Assembly: GCA_028352435.1 (NCBI GenBank)
Contig: JAOMMB010000008.1
Span: 1 to 34,510 of the forward strand
From: Candidatus Thioglobus sp.
GTDB taxonomy: Bacteria > Pseudomonadota > Gammaproteobacteria > PS1 > Pseudothioglobaceae
Direction: 5' to 3'
DNA length: 34,510 nt
Part shown: positions 27,359 to 34,510 of the stretch, in pieces
How the letters are laid out: every line of letters begins with the position of its first letter
Numbering within the stretch: position 1 is the first letter of the stretch
Translations under genes and position numbers: made by a program
Notes under the pieces: generated by a model
Databases searched by the model: none
Told to the model about the DNA's origin: nothing
Seen by the model: only the letters and a program-made list of their open reading frames with translations

Positions 27359-28303
27359 ATGGAAAAAACAGCATTAATTTGTGGCTCATACGCCTTTGAC
27401 TCAATCATGGTTTTTCAGGATCAATTTAAAAACCACATTTTGCCAGACAAGGTGCACATGTTAAACGTATCGTTTTTAGTGCCTACTATGCGTAAAGAGT
27501 TTGGAGGTTGTGGCGGCAATATTGCTTATAACCTTCATTTACTAGGTGCCAATTCCATTCCAATGGCAACGGTGGGCGAGGATTTCACCCCGTATATGCA
27601 GTGGATGGAAAGACACCACATGAACACCACACACATGAAAGTCATCAAAGACAGCTACACGGGTCAAGCGTTTATCACCACAGATATGGATGATAATCAA
27701 ATTACAGCTTTTCATCCAGGTGCTATGAGCAATTCTCATGAAAACAAAGTCAGCGACGTGAGTGTTGCAGATATTGGTATCGTTTCTCCAGATGGCCGTG
27801 ATGGCATGATTGAACACGCCAAACAATTTGCAGATGCTAATATCGCTTTTATTTTTGATCCAGGCCAAGGCATGCCAATGTTCTCTGGTGATGAGTTAAT
27901 TACTTTTATTGAGCAAGCAACCTATGTAGCGGTTAATGATTATGAATCGCAAATGCTGCAAGATAAAACTGGCCTTGATTTATCAGCTATTGCCGCAAAG
28001 CTAACCGCACTAATTATTACCAAAGGCGGTGAAGGTTCTGAAATTCACACACAAGGTGAGGTGATAAAAATATTACCGGCTAAAGCAGCCTCAATTCAAG
28101 ATCCAACCGGTTGTGGTGATGCCTATCGAGCAGGTTTGTTGTTCGGCATCATGAATGATTTGAGCTGGAAAGCCACAGGCCAATTAGCTGGGTTATTAGG
28201 CGCTATCAAAATTGCACACCCGGGCACACAAAACCATACCTTTACGTTGGCAGATATTGAGAAACTTTACCAAGATAATTATGACGAAGTTCTTTTGGCA
28301 TAA
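27359..28303 (+). CDS. PfkB-family sugar or nucleoside kinase
   Basis: A 314-residue ribokinase-superfamily kinase. The N-terminal signature GGCGGNIAYNLHLLGA (about residue 49 on) and the C-terminal anion-hole signature DPTGCGDAYRAGLLFG, with the catalytic Asp in CGD, are both clear. The overall pattern (GSYAFDSIMVFQDQF start, ITAFHPGAM) fits the adenosine-kinase-like group of PfkB proteins seen in beta- and gammaproteobacteria. Whether the substrate is adenosine or a sugar cannot be settled from sequence alone. A strong ribosome binding site (AGGAGA) precedes the ATG, 43 bases after ispH. Confidence 0.85.
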   Translation: MEKTALICGSYAFDSIMVFQDQFKNHILPDKVHMLNVSFLVPTMRKEFGGCGGNIAYNLHLLGANSIPMATVGEDFTPYMQWMERHHMNTTHMKVIKDSYTGQAFITTDMDDNQITAFHPGAMSNSHENKVSDVSVADIGIVSPDGRDGMIEHAKQFADANIAFIFDPGQGMPMFSGDELITFIEQATYVAVNDYESQMLQDKTGLDLSAIAAKLTALIITKGGEGSEIHTQGEVIKILPAKAASIQDPTGCGDAYRAGLLFGIMNDLSWKATGQLAGLLGAIKIAHPGTQNHTFTLADIEKLYQDNYDEVLLA

Positions 28304-28359
28304 GGATTATTAAGGTAATAAATATTTTTTAATTACATACTAAAATGATCGGTTATTAT

Positions 28360-28377
28360 TAGGCTATAATTTAACCT
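28360..28377 (+). repeat. Copy 1 of a promoter-like repeat (TAGGCTATAATTTAACCT)
   Basis: The sequence recurs 1 kb downstream at 29338-29356 with a single extra G (TAGGCTATAATTTGAACCT). It contains a perfect -10 TATAAT (28365-28370), placed about 44 bases before the ATG of the winged-helix gene. No good -35 lies 16-18 bases upstream, so an activator or other upstream contacts may be needed. Confidence 0.6.
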
Positions 28378-28394
28378 GGTTTAAAAATAAAAAC

Positions 28395-28408
28395 CCTCTG
28401 GGGAGAGG
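28395..28408 (+). promoter_or_regulatory. Small hairpin covering the ribosome binding site of the winged-helix gene
   Basis: CCTCT (28395-28399), loop GGGG and AGAGG (28404-28408) can pair and would hide the strong Shine-Dalgarno sequence GGGGAGAGG, five bases before the ATG at 28414. The stem is only five pairs, so it could be a mild control on translation or chance. Confidence 0.3.
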
Positions 28409-28413
28409 ACAAT

Positions 28414-28701
28414 ATGAAAGCACTAGAAAAATTATTTGAATTAAGACGCTCACTAGCGACATACGAACGTGAAATGGGTTTCGATAAGTTATCAGAAGTA
28501 GAAAAATCAGTTCTTGAATTTGTCATGCATTCTAAAGATGCCAACATTACAAGAATTACTAAAGATGAATATTTCTATAAATATTCACTGTCTACGATCA
28601 AAAGAGCAGTAGGTGTCTTGTTAAATAAAGAGATCATCGTTGCAACACAATCTAGCCTTGATAAGCGCTCAATGATTCTAACGTACAATCAGCAGCATTA
28701 G
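28414..28701 (+). CDS. Small winged-helix DNA-binding protein, MarR-like
   Basis: A 95-residue protein consisting of one winged-helix fold. A first helical stretch (KALEKLFELRRSLATYEREM) leads to a helix before the recognition unit (SEVEKSVLEFVMHSKD). The helix-turn-helix is about residues 45-72 (FYKYSLSTIKRAVGVLLNKE), and the wing has SLDKRSMILTYN, similar to the D-K-R wing of MarR proteins. No ligand or dimerisation domain is obvious. It has one of the best ribosome binding sites in the window and precedes three paralogous membrane genes, of which it is the likely regulator. A plasmid- or phage-type small regulator is the alternative. Confidence 0.7.
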   Translation: MKALEKLFELRRSLATYEREMGFDKLSEVEKSVLEFVMHSKDANITRITKDEYFYKYSLSTIKRAVGVLLNKEIIVATQSSLDKRSMILTYNQQH

Positions 28702-28764
28702 ATAATGATGATTAACCAACAATTTGAAATAACTTTGTCCTCAGTGTAGTAGTCACATACTATT

Positions 28765-29340
28765 ATGACTGTAAAATTTCAAAATTACCTACTGGAAAAC
28801 GCCATAGCCTTTGTGAGTGTCTTTTCCATGGCGTACATTATGATCTGGTTCGGCTCGTTTGAGCTTGAAGTGGGTTCATATGTGTATTTGCCATTAGGTG
28901 CAAAAATATTAATGTATTTGATTTTTGGTTATCGAGTATTTCCAGGTGTTATCGCCGCTTGTTTAGCTGGCGGTATTGTCTTAATGGGTTCTCGGGGCGG
29001 CAACCTCTTCATTGGCATGCTATCTGCTTGTGCGGGTGCAGTCGCTCCGATTTTGGCCATGGGCTTTATGAACCTAACTCATGTTAGTGATTTCTCTAAT
29101 CTGAGCAAGATTGATTTTAGACATGTTTTATTCTTGGTAGTTTTTACATCAGTCATAAGCGCACTGCTTAAGTTCTTTGTTTACATGCAAGATGTCACCC
29201 TTAATATTAATGCAGTAACTTTCATTACTCATTACATTAGGGGCGATGTCATTGGAGGCCTGGTGGTGGTTTACTTAGCTTTGGGTTTTGTTGCCCCAAT
29301 TATAGAGCGGTCTTACACGAAAAAAACAGCTCACTTTTAG
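28765..29340 (+). CDS. MASE1-like integral membrane protein, paralog A
   Basis: A 191-residue protein with about six transmembrane segments and no soluble domain. It shares with the next two genes the motifs YLPLGAKI (residues 41-48), IFGYRVFPG, GAVAPILA, FRHVLFLVV with His120, ALLKFF, and a final GDVIGGLVV. This order resembles the MASE1 membrane sensor domain normally found in front of GGDEF, EAL or histidine-kinase domains, but no such output domain is present. No clear ribosome binding site precedes the ATG. A substrate-binding S component of an ECF transporter is a less likely alternative on size and topology. Function unknown. Confidence 0.7.
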   Translation: MTVKFQNYLLENAIAFVSVFSMAYIMIWFGSFELEVGSYVYLPLGAKILMYLIFGYRVFPGVIAACLAGGIVLMGSRGGNLFIGMLSACAGAVAPILAMGFMNLTHVSDFSNLSKIDFRHVLFLVVFTSVISALLKFFVYMQDVTLNINAVTFITHYIRGDVIGGLVVVYLALGFVAPIIERSYTKKTAHF

Positions 29341-29356
29341 GCTATAATTTGAACCT
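29338..29356 (+). repeat. Copy 2 of the promoter-like repeat (TAGGCTATAATTTGAACCT)
   Basis: Matches 28360-28377 except for one inserted G. It begins at the stop codon of paralog A and places a perfect TATAAT (29343-29348) 30 bases before the GTG of paralog B, suggesting that B and C have their own promoter of the same type as the regulator gene. Confidence 0.6.
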
Positions 29357-29377
29357 TAATAACCAAAGGTTACTTTC

Positions 29378-29914
29378 GTGTTAATTGTTAAATATAATAT
29401 AGTCGCCTTTGTCTTAGTCATAATCTCTTCATTGCTAATAGAGTACAAGACACCTATGGACATTTCCATTGGAAGCTTACTATACCTTCCAATGGGTGCA
29501 GCTATCTTTTCTTATCTTCTATTTGGTTTTGGCGTTCTACCGGGTTTGGCTATTGCCAATACTCTAATAGGCTATTTTATCTGGGACAATTGGTTTGGCA
29601 TGGGATTGACTGGAGTTTTTGGCCATGTAGTTGTAGGATCTTTAGCGCCAATTGCTGCAATTCTAACGATGAGATATTTCAAACTATCAAAGTTTTATGA
29701 TGATGGAGATCTTAATTTTAGGCATGTAATATTTCTTGTTATTTTGACAGCATTGATTAATGCCTTATTAAAGTTTTTTATCTTTATGAACGCCCTTCCT
29801 GAGTTTCATGCCCCGGTCCAATTTATCTTAACCCATTTTGTAAGCAATACTCTAGGGGGGCTGGTCTTTATCTATGGAGTCAGTCGGCTATCAAATTTCT
29901 TAGTTAAGCGATAA
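29378..29914 (+). CDS. MASE1-like integral membrane protein, paralog B
   Basis: A 178-residue membrane protein with about six transmembrane segments. It aligns over its whole length with A and C: SIGSLLYLPMGAAI (residues 30-43), LFGFGVLPGL, GSLAPIAAILTMRYFKLSKF, FRHVIFLVI with His116, INALLKFF and VSNTLGGLVFIYG. The GTG start is chosen because AAAGG lies nine bases upstream and no ATG is near. In the last motif the Asp found in A and C (GDxxGG) is Asn (SNTLGG). It is nine bases from C and looks more like C than A. No output domain; function unknown. Confidence 0.7.
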   Translation: MLIVKYNIVAFVLVIISSLLIEYKTPMDISIGSLLYLPMGAAIFSYLLFGFGVLPGLAIANTLIGYFIWDNWFGMGLTGVFGHVVVGSLAPIAAILTMRYFKLSKFYDDGDLNFRHVIFLVILTALINALLKFFIFMNALPEFHAPVQFILTHFVSNTLGGLVFIYGVSRLSNFLVKR

Positions 29915-29923
29915 AATTTATCT

Positions 29924-30478
29924 ATGTTTACAATTAATATCATTATCGCTCTGGTTATTTTTTTAACGTCAGCCTTGATGTCATGGACAAATGGTATTGA
30001 CATCACACTTGGAAATTATTTATGGCTACCAATGGGTGCAAAGATATTAGCATTCTTACTATTTGGGCTTTGGGCATTACCGGGTGTTTTACTAGGGTCA
30101 CTGATGAGTGGGTACATTCTGTATAATTTTTTGAATGTTGATCCTATCTATGGGCCTCTAGGCTCTTTGATCGGAACTTTTGCACCAATGAGTGCGATAC
30201 TAATAATGCGGTATTTCAACTTATCCACGTTCTTTGATGGCGATAAAAAATTGGAATTTAGTCACGTTATCTTTTTAATTGTATTGTCATCAATAATTAA
30301 TACATTACTTAAGCTGTTTCTTTATTTTGGTAGAGTAAGTGGAGTTGATCAGCAGCAGATAGATAGTTCTGAATTTATACTCAGTTACTTAACAGGTGAC
30401 ATATTAGGCGGTATTGTATTTATCCTGCTTACAATTAAGATTTTTATGCCACTTTTAATACGATTTAAGCTAATTTAG
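29924..30478 (+). CDS. MASE1-like integral membrane protein, paralog C
   Basis: A 184-residue membrane protein with about six transmembrane segments, the third tandem paralog. Shared motifs are LGNYLWLPMGAKI (residues 29-41), LFGLWALPGV, GTFAPMSAILIMRYFNLSTF, FSHVIFLIV with His114, INTLLKLF and LTGDILGGIVFI. It begins nine bases after B and ends with its last nine bases overlapping the end of mfd on the other strand. As with A and B, it has no signalling domain and its role is unknown. Confidence 0.7.
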   Translation: MFTINIIIALVIFLTSALMSWTNGIDITLGNYLWLPMGAKILAFLLFGLWALPGVLLGSLMSGYILYNFLNVDPIYGPLGSLIGTFAPMSAILIMRYFNLSTFFDGDKKLEFSHVIFLIVLSSIINTLLKLFLYFGRVSGVDQQQIDSSEFILSYLTGDILGGIVFILLTIKIFMPLLIRFKLI

Positions 30479-33400
30479 CTTTTTTAGCAAATTTTCTACT
30501 AACTCAATGCGTCTGATGTCTTCAGGCATCGATTCTTTAACAATTAACTGGTTTTGACCCTTTAATTGATAGTTTTTAGGCTGTTTTTGGATTAATTGAA
30601 TGATTTTTATCGGTTCAATGGTGTTTTTACTGCCAAAAGTGATGATAGCTTTGTCTTCATAGAGGTTAATTTCATCAATTCCTATTTTTTCGCAAAAAAG
30701 TTTAAGGCGTGTATTGGCAAATAAGTGCTTAGTAGAATCTGGCAACAAACCAAAACGATCAATCATCTCAATTTGCAATTCTTTAAGCTCGTTGTTACTC
30801 TTACAACTGGCAATGCGCTTGTACAAAACTAAGCGCTCGTGCACATCCTCTAAATAACTCTGAGGAATAATTGATGGCAGGCCGCAGTCTATTTGAATCT
30901 CATGATTAATCGGATCGTCTAGATTAAGTTTTCGTCCAGCACGCATGGCGTCAATCGTGCGCTTAAGTAAATCATGGTATAGGTTAAAACCAATTTCACT
31001 AATTTTTCCTGACTGATTATCACCCAGTAAATCACCTGCACCACGAATTTCAAGATCATGATTAGCCAGCATAAATCCAGCGCCCAGCTCTTCTAAAGAT
31101 TCGATGGCATCTAGGCGTTTTTTGGCATCCCTAGATAAAGACTGATGTGATTTAATCACTAAATAGGCATAAGCTCGGTGATGAGACCTGCCAACACGAC
31201 CACGCAATTGATGTAGCTGAGCGAGGCCAAAATTTTGAGCATTATTAATAATAATGGTATTGGCATTTGGAATATCAATACCCGTTTCAATAATGGTAGT
31301 ACACACCAAAATTTGAAAGCGTGCATGGTAGAAATCACCCATGATGTGCTCAAGCTCTCGCGTTGGCATCTGGCCATGGGCAACGCGAACATGAACATTA
31401 GGCATAAGCTCTGTTAAGCTTTGCGCCATATTGTCAATTGAGTCAATGTCATTATGTAAGACAAAAATCTGGCCACCACGATGCAGTTCTCGCGTGATCG
31501 CTTCTGTGATATTATCATCACTCCATTCTTGTACAAAAGTTTGAATCGCACTTCGCTTTGCAGGCGGCGTGGCGATAATTGACAACTCTCTGAGTGAGCC
31601 CAGCGCCATATTTAAAGTACGTGGTATTGGCGTGGCAGTCATGGTGAGGATGTCACTTTGCCCACGTAATTTTTTTAAGGCTTCTTTTTGTTTCACGCCA
31701 AAACGATGCTCTTCATCGATAATGACTAACCCAAGGTTTTTATATTGAACACTGCCTTGGATAATTTTATGAGTACCAATAACGATATCAATTTGACCAA
31801 TGCTGAGCTTTTCAACAATAATTTTTTGTTCTTTAGCTGTTTGGAAGCGAGATAATGCAGCAATTTCTACAGGATGATGAATAAACCGATCGACAAAAGA
31901 CTGATGATGCTGCTTAGCTAGTAGTGTGGTTGGCACTAAAATAGCGACTTGTTTACCTGCTTCAACCGCCAAAAATGCAGCGCGCATAGCGATTTCAGTT
32001 TTTCCAAAACCAACATCACCACAAACTAGACGATCCATTGGCTTATTAGAGCGCATATCGGCCAAGACTTCGCCCATGGTCTTTAGCTGATCAGGTGTTT
32101 CTTCAAAAGCAAAGTGAGATACAAATGCTGAATAGGCATCGTTAGGCTCTGGAAAAGCAAAGCCAGTTTGGGATTCACGTTTGGCATAAATCTCTAATAA
32201 TTCAGCGGCTACGTCATGCAAAGCTTCACCCGCTTTTTGTTTGGCCTTACTCCATTGTGGCGTGCCTAATTTGTGCAAAGGTGCATTTTCAGCTAAGGCA
32301 CCAGAATAACGCGAAATAAGATTAAGCGACGTCATTGGCACCATCAGTTTGGCGCCACCTGCATATTCTAATTGTAAAAAATCCTGAGATAATCCGTCGT
32401 AAGTTTGAGTCTTTAAGCCTAAGTATCGTCCGACGCCATAATTTTCATGAACAATAGGATCGCCTTTTTTAATCTCTACTAAGCTTTTAATAGCCTCATC
32501 AAAATCTTTATGCTTAGCTCTTCGTCTACGCTGCTGTTGAACGACTTCTTGGCCAAATAAATTGTCTTCAGTGATTACCGCAATATCAAGACCCAATAAG
32601 CCCTGAGATAATTCCTGATTGGTGATATGTAACAGATGATCACTTGATAAGAAGTGTTGCCAATCTTTTATATTTTGCGCCTCAAGATCGTGGTTTTTTA
32701 GCAATTCATCTAGGACACTTTGCCTACCTTGAGATTCACAGACGATGAGTATTTTTTTCTGAAAACGCTTTGCAAAACTTGATAGCTTCGATAATGGATT
32801 TTTTGCCTGTGGATCAATACGCAATGGCGGCAATAATTTTGACGAGAAATTCAAATGTCCAGGCTTCTGTTCTAGTTTTGAAGGACCGATAACAAGTTGT
32901 GGCTGTTGCTTAATCGCAGAAAACAACACTTCTTTACTTAAAAATACACGATTAACTGCTAATGGTGGTCGATCCAAGTCTTGTTTGGCGTGGTCAAATC
33001 GAGATTGGATATTAACAAAAGTCTTGTCTACTAAAGTTGAAAATCCGGCAAAAGTTGCAATGGTTAATGTCTTGGGTAGGTAATCAAACAGCGTGTTGGT
33101 CGAATTAAAAAACAGCGGCAAGTAAAATTCAATACCACCAGGTAGTCGACCTTCGCTTATTTCATGATAAATAAAACTCTGATCACCAAATACTTGTGTG
33201 TAATTATCTTTAAATAAATTAATACTTGGCTGATCAGTGGCAAATTCTCGCGCCGGTAGCAGTGCGATCTCATCTACTTGAATCTCACTTCGTTGAGTCG
33301 AAGTGTCAAAGCTGCGAATGGTTTCTATTTCCTGGTCAAATAAATCGATTCGATACGGCTTGTTGGCACCCATTGGATATAGGTCAATTAAGGAGCCGCG

Positions 33401-33898
33401 AATATTAAACTCACCATGTTCCATAACGGTAGTCACACGGTTGTATCCAATTTTTAAAAGTTTTTCACTTAATAAGGCAGGATTTATATCGTTGCCGATT
33501 TTAAGATCAAAGCTGAATTTTTCGCTAAATTCAATAGGACACAAGTAGGAAAACAAGGTTTCCAATGTGGTGACAACAATCCCTTTTTTGAGCTGTTTAA
33601 GTTTAGACAACGTACTAAGACGATTTGAAGTAATATCTGGATGCGGTGAAAACTGATCATATGGCAGCACTTCCCAGTTATCAAACTTTAGAATATCTAG
33701 TGTGTCGTTGTAAAAATTTAGAGATTTATAAAGTATATCTAGATGGGCAATATCATTTGCAATAAGCAGGATTACTTGAGATTGCTGCTGAGCATATTCG
33801 ACTAGAGCAAGTGCATCTGCACTTCCATACAAAGAGCCCCAATAGGTTTTTTGACCCGGATTTGAAAGGGGCGTCTTCTCAGGATATAAGTAGGGCAT
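30470..33898 (-). CDS. mfd: Transcription-repair coupling factor Mfd
   Basis: ATP-driven DNA translocase that removes stalled RNA polymerase at lesions and recruits UvrA. It has 1142 residues from the ATG at 33898; a TTG-led frame from 33928 would overlap maf and is rejected. The UvrB-like N-terminal part begins MPYLYPEKTPL. The RNA polymerase-binding domain (about 460-540) has GDPIVHENYGVGRYLGL. The RecG-like motor has Walker A GDVGFGKTEIAMRAAF, the DEEH box in IIDEEHRFGVKQKE, TATPIPRTLNMAL and QLRGRVGRSHHRAYAYL. The C-terminal UvrA-masking domain follows. It lies four bases after maf and is co-transcribed with it. Confidence 0.97.
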   Translation of the reverse strand: MPYLYPEKTPLSNPGQKTYWGSLYGSADALALVEYAQQQSQVILLIANDIAHLDILYKSLNFYNDTLDILKFDNWEVLPYDQFSPHPDITSNRLSTLSKLKQLKKGIVVTTLETLFSYLCPIEFSEKFSFDLKIGNDINPALLSEKLLKIGYNRVTTVMEHGEFNIRGSLIDLYPMGANKPYRIDLFDQEIETIRSFDTSTQRSEIQVDEIALLPAREFATDQPSINLFKDNYTQVFGDQSFIYHEISEGRLPGGIEFYLPLFFNSTNTLFDYLPKTLTIATFAGFSTLVDKTFVNIQSRFDHAKQDLDRPPLAVNRVFLSKEVLFSAIKQQPQLVIGPSKLEQKPGHLNFSSKLLPPLRIDPQAKNPLSKLSSFAKRFQKKILIVCESQGRQSVLDELLKNHDLEAQNIKDWQHFLSSDHLLHITNQELSQGLLGLDIAVITEDNLFGQEVVQQQRRRRAKHKDFDEAIKSLVEIKKGDPIVHENYGVGRYLGLKTQTYDGLSQDFLQLEYAGGAKLMVPMTSLNLISRYSGALAENAPLHKLGTPQWSKAKQKAGEALHDVAAELLEIYAKRESQTGFAFPEPNDAYSAFVSHFAFEETPDQLKTMGEVLADMRSNKPMDRLVCGDVGFGKTEIAMRAAFLAVEAGKQVAILVPTTLLAKQHHQSFVDRFIHHPVEIAALSRFQTAKEQKIIVEKLSIGQIDIVIGTHKIIQGSVQYKNLGLVIIDEEHRFGVKQKEALKKLRGQSDILTMTATPIPRTLNMALGSLRELSIIATPPAKRSAIQTFVQEWSDDNITEAITRELHRGGQIFVLHNDIDSIDNMAQSLTELMPNVHVRVAHGQMPTRELEHIMGDFYHARFQILVCTTIIETGIDIPNANTIIINNAQNFGLAQLHQLRGRVGRSHHRAYAYLVIKSHQSLSRDAKKRLDAIESLEELGAGFMLANHDLEIRGAGDLLGDNQSGKISEIGFNLYHDLLKRTIDAMRAGRKLNLDDPINHEIQIDCGLPSIIPQSYLEDVHERLVLYKRIASCKSNNELKELQIEMIDRFGLLPDSTKHLFANTRLKLFCEKIGIDEINLYEDKAIITFGSKNTIEPIKIIQLIQKQPKNYQLKGQNQLIVKESMPEDIRRIELVENLLKKLN

Positions 33899-33902
33899 GG
33901 TT

Positions 33903-34505
33903 TTAGAGTTGTGCGCTAAGGATATCAATTCCTTCGTTTTCTAGTAATTTGATTAGCTGAATTAAAGGCAGACCAATTAATGTATTAGGATCCCTACCTT
34001 CTAGGCTAGTGAATAAGCTGATTCCCAATCCTTCTGATTTGAAACTGCCAGCACAATTGTAAGGTTGTTCTTTTTTCAGGTAATTATCAATTTGTTCAGG
34101 CTTAAGAGCTCTAAATACTACTTTATAATTTTCGACAATTGTTTGAATATTGCCGCTATTTGTATTTAAAAGACATAAACTTGTAACAAAAGTGACTACA
34201 TTTCCAGAACAAGCACTAAGCTGTTTGATAGCATTTTCGTGAGTGTGAGGCTTACCTAATACAACGTCTTGCGCGCCTAAACCATCTTGTAATGTAGCCA
34301 CTTGGTCTGAGGCGATAATTAATCCATGTTTAGATTTAGCGACTTCTCGAGCTTTATCTTGGGCCAATCTATAAACGAGTTGCTCTGGTGATTCACCTGG
34401 TTTTCTTGATTCATCAATATCAGGAGACTGCACTGAAAACTCAAGCCCAAGTTTGTTTAATAAGGTCTGACGAAAGGGAGAAGATGAAGCGAGAATTAAT
34501 GCCAC
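33903..34505 (-). CDS. Maf-family nucleotide pyrophosphatase, YceF type
   Basis: House-cleaning enzyme that hydrolyses modified nucleoside triphosphates; the E. coli YceF branch acts on 7-methyl-GTP. It has 200 residues from a GTG at 34505. The family motifs are ILASSSPFRQTLLNKLGL, SDQVATL, a long YceF-like run around NCAGSFKSEGLGISLF, and EGRDPNTLIGLPL. Only five bases lie upstream of the GTG before the window ends, so an earlier start cannot be excluded, but the homology begins at this point. It leads mfd. The usual YceF neighbours (yceD-rpmF-plsX) would lie beyond the window, if they are kept. Confidence 0.9.
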   Translation of the reverse strand: MALILASSSPFRQTLLNKLGLEFSVQSPDIDESRKPGESPEQLVYRLAQDKAREVAKSKHGLIIASDQVATLQDGLGAQDVVLGKPHTHENAIKQLSACSGNVVTFVTSLCLLNTNSGNIQTIVENYKVVFRALKPEQIDNYLKKEQPYNCAGSFKSEGLGISLFTSLEGRDPNTLIGLPLIQLIKLLENEGIDILSAQL

Positions 34506-34510
34506 GAGTG

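Noticed and set aside
28765-30478. Three membrane paralogs as S components of an ECF vitamin transporter
   Set aside because: Size and helix number fit, but there is no EcfA or EcfT gene nearby and the LPxGA / FGxxxPG / GDxxGG order is closer to MASE1; kept only as an alternative.
33899-33928. Longer mfd start at TTG 33928
   Set aside because: It would run into maf; the ATG at 33898 starts the conserved N terminus.

Overview
The window is AT-rich, densely coded gammaproteobacterial DNA: 33 intact protein genes, one truncated gene, one gene fragment and almost no spacer. Gene order and protein sequences (rpmH-rnpA-yidD-yidC, dprA-smg-topA, trpFB, fkpB-ispH, YceF-type Maf) are gammaproteobacterial. 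The AT bias, the compactness and a streamlined housekeeping set suggest a relative of the SUP05/Thioglobus sulfur oxidisers. That placement is inference, because no sulfur-oxidation gene lies in the window. There is no rRNA, tRNA, CRISPR array, transposase or prophage.

Layout. (1) 1-300: a piece of atpA in reverse orientation, joined at a TGG overlap to the beheaded start of atpG; probably an amplification or assembly chimera. (2) 300-2992: atpG-atpD-atpC, with a terminator inside the 3' end of the opposing gene. (3) 2989-7547, minus strand: rpmH-rnpA-yidD-yidC-dioxygenase-ampD-kdsC-alkyltransferase domain, read as one chain with overlapping genes. (4) 7682-11657, plus: dprA-smg-topA. The gap beside rpmH, where many gammaproteobacteria have dnaA/oriC, leads to dprA instead. 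(5) 11745-14444, plus: two unknown genes fused by stop/start overlaps to trpF-trpB. (6) 14488-20388: sdaA (minus), a secreted EF-hand/amidohydrolase fusion (plus), then a minus block of an exported unknown protein, glmU and an MFS transporter. (7) 20460-28303, plus: ccoI, rpmE, hemE-trpA-accD-fkpB-ispH and a PfkB-family kinase. (8) 28414-30478, plus: a small winged-helix regulator followed by three tandem paralogous membrane proteins resembling the MASE1 sensor domain without an output domain. (9) 30470-34505, minus: maf-mfd.

Most genes are housekeeping: energy (ATP synthase, copper for cbb3 oxidase), envelope (KdsC, AmpD, GlmU, YidC, AccD), tryptophan, haem and isoprenoid synthesis, and DNA topology, uptake and repair. 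The parts most worth attention are the regulator plus three MASE1-like paralogs (28.4-30.5 kb), a TopA of apparently foreign type in a native gene neighbourhood, the EF-hand/amidohydrolase fusion, the two unknown genes coupled to trpFB, and the inverted atpA junction.
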